Origin: Closterium sp. Naga37s-1
Lineage: Eukaryota > Streptophyta > Zygnematophyceae > Desmidiales > Closteriaceae
Direction: 5' to 3'
Length of the DNA stretch: 64,000 bases
Assembly (NCBI GenBank): GCA_947471745.1
Contig: CANJKZ010000955.1
Span: forward strand, 2,167,501-2,231,500
In this document: in pieces, positions 1-11,025 of the stretch
Layout of the letters: each line of letters starts with the position of its first letter
How positions within the stretch are numbered: position 1 is the first letter of the stretch
The notes under the pieces: model-generated
Database searches by the model: none
What the model was told of the DNA's origin: nothing
The model's input: the letters and a program-made list of their open reading frames with translations, nothing else
Translations under genes and position numbers: made by a program

Positions 1-3000
1 CTCGGCGTCCATGGCTGCCTGCCACTGAGAGGAGTAGGGACCCTCTATCGCCTCAGCGTAAGAGCGCGGGGTCGGGATGTCTGGTGCATCAGGGTCTCCC
101 TCAGGGGCAATCAGCATGGACACGAGATGAGGTACAGAAGCGGCAAAGCACTCAAACTCCTCCTGTCTGTCCTCAAGAACGTCCGTGCTAAGAGCACACT
201 CACCCCCGACGGACGGAGGATAGACAGACGCAGACGCAGCAACAAGACTAGTGGCGTAGTCTAGGCGACAGGCTGCAGCAAAGTCAACAAGCTCAGTAAC
301 AAGAGCAGACGCAGCAGTGGACTCAAACAAAGGGTCAGTGACAGCAGTGGCCAGAAAACGCGCTACAGCTGGACTAGCAGCACGTAGGGATTCAGACGCA
401 GGGTCCGGACCGGCAGGAAGAGAGGACGCAGGAGGAGACGGCAGAGGGACACGCTGTGGAGCAGTGGAAGGACGCAGAGTCATAGAGTGAGCGCCAGGGA
501 CAGGAGGAGGACGCGGACGCGAAACACGACCAGCGCGAACAGGACGGACTGGCGACGCAGAACGAGACTCAGGCAACACAGGACGCGACTCAGGCTCACG
601 ACGCTCCGTAAGACCTCTAGTCGGTCCAGAGTAAGGAGAAGGACCAGGCAGTGGAGAGGCTGGCTGGAACCGCGACTGGGACTGGACAGGCGGTGGACTC
701 AGGAAAGGAGGAGGAGGACCAGGAGAAGGCGGGGAGCCAAGAACCTGCTGAAGAAGCGGAACGTAGTACGGCCGCGGCCGCACAGTGCCTCCAGAGACAG
801 CAGAGACAGAACCGGTACCCCCAGCCCCAGGGTCTCCAGTACCAGAAGCACCGCCAGCAGCTCCAGCACGAGCAGCACCTCCAGCACCTCCAGCAGCTCT
901 AGCACCAGAAGCACCTCCAGCAGCTCCAGCACCAGCAGCACCAGCAGCACCAGCACCAGTAGCACCTCCAGAAGTCCCAGCAGCACCTCCAGCAGAACCA
1001 GCACTAGCAGCACCTCCAGAAGCTCCAGCAGTACCTCCAGTAGCTCCAGCACCAGCAGCACCTCCAGCACCTCCAGCAGCTCCAGCACCGGCAGCACCTC
1101 CAGCAGCTCCTGCACCAGCAGCACCAGCAGCACCTCCAGCAGCACCAGCACCAGCAGCACCTCCAGTAGCTCCAGCAGTACCCTGACAGCGCCGAGAGTA
1201 CCACTCACGAAGCTGCTCTGGAGAGAGAGGCTCACGCCGCGGCGGGACGCCTAGAGCACCTCCAGACGCAGCACGCGCAGGCTCAGCACCTCCAGACATA
1301 GTACCCTCAGGCTCCACACGTCCAGACTCAGCACCCCCAGACTCAGCACCCCCAGACTCAGCACCTGAGTTGACAGCTACCTCGACCGGCTCGGCAGGGT
1401 CTACCTGGGACACACCTGAGGGGGCAGGACCCTGGGGGGGGAGGGGGACTACCGGGGGAGCACCTGGTACCAGGAAGAGCAGCGGTGGGGGGGGAGAGGC
1501 AGTCCGGTAGGGAAAGAGACGGTAGTACGACACCGACTCGTCAAACGTGACGTCCTGAGAGGACAGAACACGACGCGTGGTGGGGTGGTAGAACTGCCAC
1601 CCGGGTGCGTCAGGAGGGAAGCCAAGGAAGACACAGGGAACGGCACGGGAGGACAGCTTGTCCGCTGTAGTATCGCGGACAAAAGCTCGAGATCCCCAGA
1701 CATGGAACGCGGACGCATCGCCAACCTTCCCCGTCCACCGCAGAGTAGGTGTGGTCTCCGGCAAGGAGACACGAGGCTGAAGGTTGATCTGATGCGCAGC
1801 GTACTGAACCGCGAACGGCCATAGAAAATGGGGAGCAGCCGCATGGATCATGGACGTACGAGCGACGTCCATGACCATGCCAATGCGGCGCTCAGCAATC
1901 CCATTTTGCTGCGGGGAGGCCGGAAGCGTGAACGTCTGGCGGATGCCCTCCGAACGACAGAAGGCTCTCAGGAGGTCGGAGGAAAACTCCCCGCCTCTGT
2001 CTGAGCCGAAACTCTCACAGAGCTGGCGACGAGCACCGCGGATCCAGTCGATCAGCACCTCAGGGACCTCACCCTTGCTGCACAAGGGGAAGACTGTGGT
2101 GTAACGCGAATAGTCGTCAACGACCAGCAGGAAGTAGCGCTCGTGACCCTGTCCACGGACGCGGGCTGGGCCCCACACGTCCATGTGAAGAGTCTGCAGA
2201 GGGGCCTCAGTCGGAGGGAACGAGGAGGAGTGAGGAGCGGCGCGCTGCCGGCCCTCGACACAAGGAACACAGGTGGGGGCAGGCCCCGAAGGAAGGGAAG
2301 GGAGGGACCTGGGGAGCCTAGAGACAAGAGCACGGGAGGCCATACCTCGAAGACGAGGCAGAGAGGGGTGACCAAGGCGGTGGTGCCAAAGGAGAGTCTC
2401 GTGCACCAGAGGACGACACGAGCAGGGGGCAGACGCAGGACTAGACCTTGACGTGGCAGCAAACACCTGACTAGACGCAAGGACTGGAGGAGGCGCAGTA
2501 GTCAGTGTGTACAGACTCGACCCTGGCCGACGGGTGAACGTGGCCAGGTGGCGGCCCGTCCGAGAGCAAGTGCAGTGGGTCACACGCTGACCTCCAGGGG
2601 TGAACTGGTCAACCCACGCGTCCTGGAGGTCAGCTCCACTCACCAAGTTCGTAGAGAACGAGGGGAGGTGGAGTCCCGACAGCAAGCCCGACGGGGCCGC
2701 AGGACACGGTAGAACCGTGGAGGAGTGTGCAAGGACTGGGCCCCCAGAGGGGTCAGCAAGGGAGACCGCAACAGGCCGACTGAGCGGCGTGGGCGTGGTG
2801 CTGTCTCTAAAGAAAGAGCGCGAAGCACCAGAGTCAAGTGTGAAAGTGTGCAAGGACTCAGTAGGTGCAGTACCAGAGAGAGGGGACGCACCAGCACCTG
2901 GAGCAGCAGACGCACCAGTATCGGAGCAGCAGACGCACTAGCACCTAGAGCAGCAGCCGCACTAGCACCTAGAGCAGCAGCCGCAATGCCCGGGTCGGGC

Positions 3001-4362
3001 GGGACACGCAGGTAACAGTCACCCTCAGCACTATCAGCAATAGCATACATGGCAGCAAGGATAGCATCGAAATCAAGATCAAAGATAGGCACATTCTGCA
3101 GAAGCATATCATGCCAGTGAGGGAGCTCAACGGCGTCAGGAAACTGGGCACGCCAAGCGTCAGTCAAGCGACCGAAGCAGCGCTGCGTAGTGTGTGGGAG
3201 TCCACACACCTCCCCACTACGAGTGCCGGAGCGAAGAACGTAAGTGCAGGGACCAGCACCCCCAGACCTCCCACGCCCAGCGTACCACTCACGAAGCTGC
3301 TGGACCGACGGAGTCTCACGGGAGCGCGGCTGCTGCTGGCGCTGGCTACCACCAAAGCCTCCACGCTGCGCGGCTGCACCTCGACCAGCACCACCACCGC
3401 CGCCACCTCCACCACCGCTGCTGCTGCCTCCTCCACCTCCGCCGCTGCCTCCACCACCTCCTCCGCCGCCACTGAAGCCCCCACTCCCGGTACCACCCCC
3501 ACCTCCAGCGCCACCCCCTCCGCCTCCACCACCTCCTCCACCACCCCCCCCGCCGCCCCCTCCACCACCCTTGCTCCCCTTGCCCCTGCTGTTGCGTCGT
3601 CTCCCACTAGGGGCAGACGCAGCTCCAACCTCCTCAGTGCCAACGAGGTCGACAGCAGCAGCAGAAGCAACAGAGGGGAGAAGGGGGACAGGGGAGCACC
3701 CCTCAAAGAAAGGGGTGCGACGGTCGCCGCGAGAAGCACCTACAGCTAAGATACTCTTCTCAGCTGCAGTAAGGCGCTCCTCTAGCAGGTCGACAGTGAG
3801 CTCGGTGGGGCAAAGGGAGAGAAAGTGGTCCCTGACTGAAGAAAGTGAGTCAGGGAGGTGGGTGACTAGGTAGTAAAGGGTGATGTACATGGGGGGGGGG
3901 GTTCTTGGCACAGAACTCAGTGGGAAGGGCAGCGCGGTAGCGGGCGTCACTAGTGTGAAGGTGAGCAACTAGGTCAGCGACTGTGGCAAAGGCAGCAAGG
4001 TCAGGGAAGAGGTACGACAGCATGAGGCGGCTGAGGGCAGCAGTGGCAGGGGAGGAGTAGCGCGCAACTACAGCGTCGTACAAAGACTAAGCAGTCTTGT
4101 ACTGGCCAAAATGCGCGCGCTCAGCAGGCGGCAGGTGACTACGAACAGCAAGACGAGCAACAGCGTCACGAGTGGTCCACTGCGAGCGAACCGTACTGTC
4201 AGTAGTGGCAGTAGGAGCAGTAGAAACACCGGACGTGTGATAAAAAAGGGGCACCCCATCCCTAGAATCACACTGAAGAAAGAGCTGGAGGTCGTCAACC
4301 CACACGTCAAAGTCAACTGCACGTCCCTCAGCGTCAAAGGTAAGAACGGTAGGACTAGCCAT
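1..4362 (-). pseudogene. Broken gag-pol of copia A
   Basis: Gag starts at 4362 (MASPTVLTFDAEGRAVDFD) and matches B. Breaks: a CAG to TAG stop at 4087-4089; an eleventh C in the NPPPM run at about 3891-3901 (B and E have ten), giving a +1 shift; and a further shift near 2900 before the protease, which keeps a DSGAS motif. Further on are the GAG-pre-integrase histidines and cysteines, the integrase core, a long Gly/Ala/Ser-rich linker (about 750-1440) and the N-terminal lead into reverse transcriptase. The integrase carries a 27-bp in-frame deletion near 2001 that removes nine residues just before the second catalytic Asp. The Gag-side zinc-finger-like motif C-X13-C-X3-H-X4-C is intact. Confidence 0.88.
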
Positions 4363-4439
4363 AGCAGCAGTAGAAGCAGTAGTAAGAGTAGCAGCAGTAG
4401 CAGCAAAAGCAGCAGTAGCAGCAGTAGGAGCAGAGGCAG

Positions 4440-5300
4440 TAGGGCAGTGCACAGCAGTGCGGCTCGGTAGGGCAGGGCGACACGGTGGGGCGGCGCGGCT
4501 CGGCTGGGCGGCGCGGCTCGGCTGGGCGGCGCGGCTCGGCTCCTGGTGGCGCGGGTGCTTACCAGGGGAGGGTGCAGACAGGCCCGCAACTGGGGCGGCA
4601 ACGGGGGGCAGGGCCGCTACTGGCGGTGCAAGCAGGGCCGCGACAGGCCAGTGACGGGCCAGCAACGGGCGGCAACGGGCTGGCGACGGGCGGCAGCGGG
4701 CCAGCGACAGCCGAGGACGGGCGGCAGCTCGCCGGCGACGGGCCGGCGACGGGCTGCAGCGGGCTGGCGACGGGCTGCAGCGGGCCGGCGACGGGCTACA
4801 GCGGGCCGGCGACGGGCGGCTGCGGGCCGGCGACGGGCGGCAGCGGGCCGGCAACGGGCGGCAGTGGGCCGGCTACGGGCGGCGACGGGCGGCTGCGGGC
4901 CGGCTACGGGCGGCAGCGGGCCGACGACGGGCGGCAGCGGGCCGGCTACGGGCGGCAGCGGGCCGGCGACGGCCGGCGACAGGCGGCAACGGGCCGGCGA
5001 CTGGCCGGGGACGGGCGGCAATGGGCCAGCGACGGGCGGCAACGGGCCTCTAGGGCGGGGCCGCGACGGGCCTCTAGGAACGGGCCGCGACGGGCCTCTA
5101 GGGCGGGGCCGCGACTGGCCTCTAGGAACGGGCCGCGACGGGCCTCTAGGGCGGGGCCGGGGTGGGCCTCTAGGGAGGGGCCGGGACGGGCCTCTAAGGC
5201 AGGGCCACGACGGGCCGCTAAGGCTGGGCCACTACGGGCGGCACAAGGGCAGAGCGCGCGACGGCGCAGGTGAAACAGGCGCGAGGCGCGCTTCGGGTAG
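4440..5300 (-). repeat. GC-rich tandem-repeat leader of copia A
   Basis: Between primer-binding site and gag lies about 0.9 kb of imperfect tandem repeats. One block (about 4620-5050) has a roughly 21-bp unit built on GGGCGGCAGCGGGCCGGCGA. A second (about 5045-5230) is built on CGGGCCTCTAGGGCGGGGCC. The region is open in several frames because it lacks stops, which gives long Arg/Pro/Ala-rich false reading frames. A splice-donor-like CTGGTAAGC occurs at about 4558-4565, 200 nt before the gag start. Confidence 0.85.
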
Positions 5301-5334
5301 GAAAAAAAAAATCGTGGTGGGCTCAAAGAAAGAC

Positions 5335-5365
5335 GTTCCCACTAGGGAACCTGCTCAGAATACCA
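5335..5365 (-). promoter_or_regulatory. Primer-binding site and hairpin of copia A
   Basis: Next to the LTR the minus strand reads TGGTATTCTGAGCAGG, a slightly expanded version of the initiator-Met tRNA complement TGGTATCAGAGC. It is followed by a perfect hairpin GTTCCC-TAGT-GGGAAC at 5335-5350 and then a GAGCCCACCACG box. The same arrangement recurs in E and, with changed but still paired stems, in B and in the remnant at 10828-10984. Confidence 0.75.
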
Positions 5366-5495
5366 TGTTAGAATGAGAACGAATGAATGACTGAACTAGA
5401 AAGCAGGTGGGTACATGTAGGAAACCTAGAAGTGTTGTACCCTGTAAGAACTACCCCACTATAGCCTAAACAGACTATAGCATATAAGTTTGACA
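5366..5495 (-). repeat. 5' LTR of copia A (130 bp)
   Basis: On the minus strand it starts TGTCAAAC and ends CTAACA, directly followed by a primer-binding site. It contains the family core GGCTATAGTGGGGTA and a GGGTACAAC box seen in the LTRs of B, C, D, E, G and I. The length matches the 117-135 bp LTRs of the other copies. Confidence 0.88.
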
Positions 5496-7410
5496 CTCTC
5501 TTCCTGCCGTCCCTGACCCTGAGTCTGACCTTGTGCGTGCTGCCAGTCCCACTGTCTCTCGTCTCCTCGCCACTGTTGTCACTGACCCTTCTTTTGAGTC
5601 CACTGCTGCGTCTGCCCTCGTTGCTGAGCTGCTTGACTTTGCTGCTGCCTGTCGTCTAGACTACGCCACTGCTCTTGTTGCTGAGTCTGAGTCTGCCAGT
5701 CCTCCGTCCGTCGGGGGTGAGTGTGCTCTTGGCACGGACGTCCTTGAGGACAGGCAGGAGGATCTTGAGTGTCTTGCAGCTGCTGTACCTCGTTTCGCTT
5801 CCATGCTGCTTGCCCCTGAGGGAGACCCGGATGTACCAGACATCCCGACCCCGCGCTCTTACGCAGAGGCGATAACGGGTCCTTACTCCTCTCAGTGGCA
5901 GGCAGCCATGGATGCCGAGATGGCATCCTGGAAGTCCACAGGCACCTACGTCGACGAGGTTCCCCCACCTGGGGCGAACATAGTCGATGGCATGTGGATT
6001 TTCAGGGTGAAGCGGCCGCCGGGTTCTCCGTCTGCCTTCAAGGCGCGTTACGTTGCTCGAGGCTTAAGTTAGCGACAGGGGGTCGACTACTTTCAGACCT
6101 TCTCTCCCACCCCGAAGATGACTACTCTTCGGGTGTTGCTGCACGTCGCTGCTCAGCGTGACTACGAGCTGCACTCTTTGGACTTCAGTACAGCTTTCTT
6201 GCAGGGCAGCCTGCACTAAGAGATCTGGCTGCGCCGCCCACCTGGCTTCACTGGGTCGTTTCCTGCTGGTACCCAGTCGAGCCTCCGGCGGCCAGTCTAC
6301 GGTCTGCGCCAAGCGCCTCGAGAGTGGCACGACACACTGAGGACTACACTTGCGGCTCTGGGGTTTACTCCTTCTACTGCTGACCCGTCGCTGTTTCTAC
6401 GCACCGACACGTCGCTGCCGCCGTTCTACGTCCTCGTGTACGTCGACGACTTCGTCTTTGCCACTGCTGACACAGAGGCACTGACCCTTATGAAGTCAGA
6501 GCTGCAGAAGAGACACACCTGCACTGACCTGGGTGAACTGCGCAGCTATCTTGGCTTGCAGATCACCCGGGACAGAGCACGGTGCACCATCACACTGACT
6601 CAGTCACACATGGTACACCAGGTCCTTCAGCGCTTCGGCTTCCAGTTCTCCTCGCCACAGCCCACTCCGTTGTCTACCGGCCACTTGCTCTCAGCTCCAC
6701 CTTCGGACGAGTCCGTAGAGCCGAGTGGTCTGTACCCAGGGCTTGTGGGTTGCCTCATCTACCTGATGACGTGCACACGACCTGACCTCGCGTACCCTCT
6801 CAGCCTCCTAGCTCGCTATGTGGCTCTCGGTAGGCACCGAAAGGTGCACTGGGATGCTGCGAAGAGGGTACTGCGTTACTTGTGCAGTACGTCGGGCATG
6901 GGGCTCGTGCTTGGAGGACGGGGTCCTGTTGTCCTCACTGGTCACGCAGACGCTTCTTGCATTGACGACTCAGCTACGCAGCGGTCGTCACAGGGTTACA
7001 CCTTCAGCCTCGGTTCCAGCTCTGTTTCTTGGCGGTCTACCCGCTCGTCTTCGGTTCTCAGCTCCAGTTGTGAGGCTGAGATCTACGCAGGGGCCATGGC
7101 TGCACAGGAGCTACGCTGGCTCACCTACCTGCTGACTGACTTGGGAGAGCAGCCTCGTCCGCCTCCAGTTATGTACGTAGACAACAAGGCCATGATTGCC
7201 TTGTGTCAGGAGCACAGACTGGAGCACAGAACGAAGCACATCGCTCTGCGATACTTCCTTTCTCGAGAGTTGCAGCAGTGTGGCCAGCTTCGTCTTGCGT
7301 ACGTGGCCACTAGGGCCAACACTGCTGATATATTCATCAAAGCACTTCCGCCAGGTGATCATCAGCGCTTCTCTACTGTGCCTACTTTGCCTCACTTGCT
7401 CACTACGTGA
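5496..7410 (+). pseudogene. Broken pol (linker, RT, RNase H) of copia G
   Basis: The frame matches B from the linker through RVT_2 and copia-type RNase H. It is interrupted by CAG to TAG in the GFSQRQG motif (about 6069) and by TAA in place of GAG after LQGSLH (about 6217). From 6436 to 7410 it is open and holds the YVDD active site (YVDDFVFA) and the RNase H motifs GHADAS, SCEAEIYAG and VDNKA. A short in-frame deletion removes the conserved residues before VPTLPHLL at the C terminus. It cannot make a full polymerase. Confidence 0.88.
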
Positions 7411-7637
7411 CTTTGCTTGTACTGTGATCTATATATATACCTGCATGCTTACACTTGCTAGGGTATTATCACTGTATTGTTTGTTCTCTTTTATATAACT
7501 CTGCATGTAAACTGGCCTTGTGGCCCTTTGCTTGTGCTCGGACTGTGTGGTGACTTTGTGATCCAGCCTTAGCTTGCTTTGCTTTTCTTGACTAGTCTTG
7601 TGACCACTTTTTCTCCCCCACTTTGCCTATGGGGGTG

Positions 7638-7770
7638 TGTCAGAATGTTATAAGTGCTTACATTTGTGTAGGCTATAGTGCGGTAGCCCATAAGGGGAAC
7701 AACCCAATTAGGGTTAGTACTTGTACCCAACTCTTGCATAGTTCATCTATTCTTGTTCATTCTTCTGATA
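7638..7770 (+). repeat. 3' LTR of copia G
   Basis: Starts TGTCAGAATGTTATAAG directly after the conserved CTTTGCCTATGGGGGTG tract. It contains the family core GTAGGCTATAGTGCGGTA and CAACCCAATTAGGGTT. The right boundary is uncertain within about 17 bp. Confidence 0.75.
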
Positions 7771-7787
7771 GTAAGTATAGTCTAACA

Positions 7788-9537
7788 CGCACCGCATGAG
7801 CTGTGTCGAAGAAAGTAGGTTGTACTGCAGATCAGGAACAACTAGTACGTTGCCGATGTGAATGGTGAAGCGAGTGTCTTCGGCTTCAAGACAGATTTCT
7901 CCAATGTCGTAAGCCTGGAGGCGTCCGTTGTTGGCGACGGTGATTTCTCATGGTCGTCGCATGTGCTTTGAGTTGCTGATAATCCATGGTGACCCCACCA
8001 TGTGTTGTCCGTAGCAGCTTTCGAGGTACCAGGTGTTGTAGTTTTCGCGATTTCGTTGTGCGATCCCGGCCATCTTCGGAGTTACGACGCAGTCGAAGTC
8101 TCCGGTGTATGGCAAAAGGTCGATATATCGCCTCGCGGAAATGCTGGGAGGAGACTCTGGGGTCGGTGGAGGCAACTCAAAATCAGGTGGGATGTTTGTT
8201 GGGCGGTCGATCCAGCTGTGAATAGTAGGATCGTTGTTCGGACTGGGTGTGATGGGGTTGATGGGCGCGATTGGCGGGTATTCGATGTTGTCGTAGTATC
8301 GGAAACCTTTGCGTCGTCGCGCCATTCAACTCATGATTGACCCCTTTCCCTTGTCCTTTATCGTGATGCGCGCAGGAGTTTGCGAAGTGCTCGCGACGGA
8401 GGGTGGTGAAACTGTCGTTGTTGCAGCAGGGGAAGCCGAGGGTGCCGAAGGCTGCAGGCTGGAGGAGTTGGTGCACCTTTCGTTTGCGGCCTTACGCTTG
8501 TAGCACCGATCGATATTGTGCCCGGGCTTCTTGTAGTATTTGCAGAATGTCCCCTTCTTTCCATGCTGCTCCCCTTCAGTCGCTCCACTGAAGAACACTA
8601 ATTTCTCCCGTTTGTTGTTCTTCTCATTATATAGGTCGATCTCCTTCTGCTCGGAGAGAAGCGTGGCGCACAGAGCGGACTCGGAGATGGTTGCTCGAGC
8701 GCGGAGCAATGATTGGCACTATCGCCAATCGGGTCCAAGGCCAGAAAGAACCATGGAGACGAACATGTCATCGGGAACGGTTCCGTCGCACTTCTTAATG
8801 TGGTCGCGCAGATTGCGACACCGATTGATATACGGTCCCGCTTTCTCCCCTTGTTGCATTTTAACCGATGTAATTTGGCTGAGTAGGCGACTCATTGTAA
8901 CGGGATCTGTTGCCATGTATGAGTTGTGCAGGTGCTCCCAAGAAGCATACGCGACTGCCCACTCTGACTTGTAGGAGCGAATGCCAAGCTGCTCGGAGGG
9001 GGAGAGGTTTCGGAGAAGAGTGGTGTACGCAAGAAGAGACTCATAGTAGTACTGGTTCTTCTCTTGGATGGTGGCTTCCGTTGGAAACGGTAAGCTTCCA
9101 TCGTAGTACATCCAGATTTGCGCAGTTGTCACGAGGAGCTCGAACTCGAAGCTCCACGTGTAGAAGTCTTTGCCGTCGAAGGGAACTGATGTCTTCAGCT
9201 TTGAAGTCAGAACGAACTTTGCTTGTATTGTCGCAATTATTTCTGACTGTGTGCGATGTTGACTGTCTTGCGCTGGAGCTGAAGCTTGACGGTTGTCAAA
9301 GGTAAATGACCTCTCAGAGTTGACGCGGCGGTCTTCTCCAAGGAGAGGGAGTCCAGCAACTCCACGTGCGTAGCTTGAGCCATCGATGCTCATAGCTTGA
9401 TGGCTCTCAAGGGCGTTGATGCGAGCGACCAGATGCTCAACGAGAGCAGCGCTGACGGAGGTCACCACTGATGGTGCAGTAGGTGTTGCTAGTGGTGGGC
9501 CCAGAGAATCTGCAGTGGCTTTTCCTTCGGGAGCCAT
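7788..9537 (-). pseudogene. Gag and protease remnant of copia H (second lineage)
   Basis: Starts at 9537 (MAPEGKATADSLG) and resembles the Gag of element J, not that of B: shared MSIDGSSYARG, FDGKDFYTWSFEFELL and QGEKAGPYINRCRNLRDH blocks. A stop falls after GLGPDWR at 8719. The next segment (8326-8709) has a retroviral zinc knuckle whose second Cys is Tyr (CKYYKKPGHNIDRC). A third segment (7948-8325) holds a protease-like motif WYLESCYGQHM, equivalent to WFLDSCCGQHM in J. Homology continues to about 7788 (VVPDLQYNLLSSTQL), where copia G begins. Integrase and reverse transcriptase are not in the window. Confidence 0.85.
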
Positions 9538-9630
9538 AGAGATGCAGAGTTTGTAATAGTTTAACGAGTAATTTATAAAGAAGTTGTTCTAGAAAGAACA
9601 AGAGCTTAACAGGCCTTATAATCCACTCTA

Positions 9631-9789
9631 GCTCTCATACCATGTTGTTATAAGTGAAGGATCCTAGTGGATATGATAAGTCTGTCAAGTTTGAGAGAAG
9701 ACAATGAAGTTGAAGGAGAACAAGATGATTAAAGGATAATGGTACAAATATATAAATAGCAATCCTAGCTAGCCATATACTCTGAGGGG
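9631..9789 (-). repeat. 5' LTR (part) and primer-binding site of copia H
   Basis: The minus strand reads ...AACAACA followed by TGGTATGAGAGC (9631-9642), an initiator-Met-like primer-binding site identical to that of J. The LTR therefore begins at 9643 and runs right, but its outer end is obscured by the insertion of L at the TA at 9790. It shows no similarity to the LTR of J. Confidence 0.65.
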
Positions 9790-9867
9790 TACCGTAAGCC
9801 CCCGGATAGAAGCGTAGGCCTCGGATAAGCGCCGGCGCTTATAAAAGGATGACCGAGCAGGGTCCGG

Positions 9868-10080
9868 GAGCACAGACTGGAGCACAGAACGAAGCACATT
9901 GCTCTTTGCTACTTCCTTGCTCGTGAGCTGCAGCAGCGTGGTCAGCTGCGCCTTGCTTACGTGGCCTCTCAGGCCAACACTGCTGATATCTTCATCAAGG
10001 CGCTTCAGTCTTGTGATCATCAGCGCTTCTGTACTATGCTAGGTCTTGTACCTACTTGGCCTCACTTGCTTACCTCTTGA
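9868..10080 (+). pseudogene. RNase H tail of copia remnant I
   Basis: Seventy residues and a stop, starting EHRLEHRTKHIALCYFLAR and ending VPTWPHLLTS, match the C terminus of the B polyprotein. It includes NTADIFIKAL in place of NTADVFTKAL. Everything upstream is missing, so this is a 5'-truncated remnant followed by the family 3' UTR and LTR. Confidence 0.88.
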
Positions 10081-10283
10081 CTTTCCTTGTACTGTGATCT
10101 ATCTATACCTGCGCTTGCTTGTTTACCTTTTTATATGAACTTGCATGTGAACTGGCCTTGTGGCCTTTGAACCTGTGCTCGGAATGTGTGGTGACGTTGT
10201 GATCCACCCTGAGCTTGCTTTGCTTTGCTTTGCTTGACTGGTCTTGTGACCCCTAGTTCTCCCCCACTTTGCCTATGGGGGTG

Positions 10284-10400
10284 TGTCAGATATATATGCC
10301 TTAGCCTATGTAGGCTGTAGTGGGGTAGACACTAAGGGGTACAGGTTTCATATTTGTATCTCACACTTTCCTAGTTCATTCATTCCTGTTAATTCTCACA
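10284..10400 (+). repeat. 3' LTR of copia remnant I (117 bp)
   Basis: Starts TGTCAGATATATATGCC after the conserved CTATGGGGGTG tract and ends ATTCTCACA. It contains GTAGGCTGTAGTGGGGTA and GGGGTACAGG. It is preceded by about 200 bp of the family 3' UTR (10081-10283). No matching left LTR exists. Confidence 0.8.
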
Positions 10401-10827
10401 AGCCCACCCCCTAAAAAAAGATGATTTATTATAAGCGCATGATGTTTTTTCATTTGAAAACCTGACGAAATACAGAAACGAATTTCACATTATGAGGGAA
10501 ACGAATTACAAACTCGATTTCCCCCACTCATATCTCACCTTTTGCGCGTCTAGTCAGCATGTGCTGTCATTCTGTCAGTTTGAGTTGGCAGGGAATCACT
10601 CCCTGCCAAGTTGCACGAGAATCAGATTCGCGACCCTATATGTTTTCGACTCGATTACAATCGGCATAACGAGATCTACAGTTTGGTGTAAAACAGATAG
10701 AATTTCTTTTTGCCATTTTATAAACGCCGGCGCCTATAAAATTCCTCGATTATAAGCGCACCCCCTAAAAAACAGTGTTTTTTTATACCCCCAGGGGCGC
10801 AACGAGGTGGTGAGCCCACCCACAGGA

Positions 10828-10984
10828 TCGATCCAAGGGGATCGACCTGCTCTGATAGCATGTAAAAGTTTAAAAGGAAGAAGAGGGTTGCACTAGCAAG
10901 AATGAGGATACAAATAGCAAACCCTAGAAGGGTTGTACTCGCTATAGAGCACCCCACTACAGGCTAGAGCATAATATTCTGACA
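10828..10984 (-). repeat. 5' LTR, primer-binding site and hairpin of copia remnant R
   Basis: The minus-strand LTR (10861-10984) starts TGTCAGAATATTATGC and ends CTTTTACA. TGCTATCAGAGCAGG (10846-10860) follows, then the hairpin TCGATCC-CCTT-GGATCGA (10828-10845) and a GTGGGCTCACCACC box. Beyond about 10785 copia sequence stops. The LTR is of the same subfamily as the solo LTR at 57394-57568 (shared GGGGTGCTCTATAGCGAG). Confidence 0.8.
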
Positions 10985-11025
10985 CTTCTATCCGGGGGCT
11001 GACGGTACATTCCCTTATTAACTAA

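Larger units (their letters stand above)
1..5495 (-). mobile_element. Ty1/copia retrotransposon A, 3' end beyond the window
   Basis: Read on the minus strand, the element runs from its 5' LTR (5366-5495) through primer-binding site, GC-rich leader, gag, protease, integrase and the start of reverse transcriptase, where the window begins. It belongs to the same family as intact element B. The base after its LTR (5496) resumes plus-strand copia sequence homologous to the linker after integrase, so A sits inside another copia element (G). The expected 5-bp target duplication is CTCTC, but the other flank is outside the window. The copy is dead: a stop in gag, a homopolymer frameshift and further frame changes. 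Confidence 0.92.
5496..7770 (+). mobile_element. Copia G, 3' half (interrupted by A)
   Basis: A plus-strand copia element resumes at 5496 within the variable linker after integrase and continues through reverse transcriptase, RNase H, 3' UTR and 3' LTR. Its 5' half should lie left of A, outside the window. The LTR joins sequence of copia H (minus strand), so G probably inserted into H. I could not fix the last LTR base: CTGATA at about 7770 fits the family length, whereas CTAACA ending at 7787 is the alternative. Confidence 0.82.
9792..11005. mobile_element. TIR DNA element L (pogo/Tc1-type, non-autonomous)
   Basis: The left end CCGTAAGCCCCCGGATAG (from 9792) is the near-perfect inverse of the right end (to 11005), 20 of 21 matching. 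Both ends are flanked by TA (9790-9791, 11006-11007). Inside, both arms carry a palindromic GCCGGCG core beside TATAAA, and TTATAAGCGCACCCCCTAAA boxes. No transposase is visible. The interior holds a copia tail (9868-10400) and a minus-strand copia LTR (10861-10984), so L is a composite. The interior at about 10401-10790 is AT-rich and otherwise unrecognised. The TIR resembles that of M (53177-54925). Confidence 0.68.

Noticed and set aside
487-1254. Long Ser/Thr/Arg-rich and Leu-rich reading frames on both strands of the copia linkers
   Set aside because: They are out-of-frame readings of the Gly/Ala-rich linker of copia A; the same false frames recur at 13.3, 19.5, 30 and 62 kb opposite or beside real pol.
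4363-4854. N-terminal extension of the copia A Gag into the leader (Pro/Ala/Arg/Ser repeats in frame with gag)
   Set aside because: The leader simply lacks stops. In B, C and E the homologous start is MA(T/S)P.VL, and upstream repeat units differ in every copy, so no protein is conserved.
10492-10755. 87-codon frame inside element L
   Set aside because: Short, no homology recognised, AT-rich interior of a DNA element.
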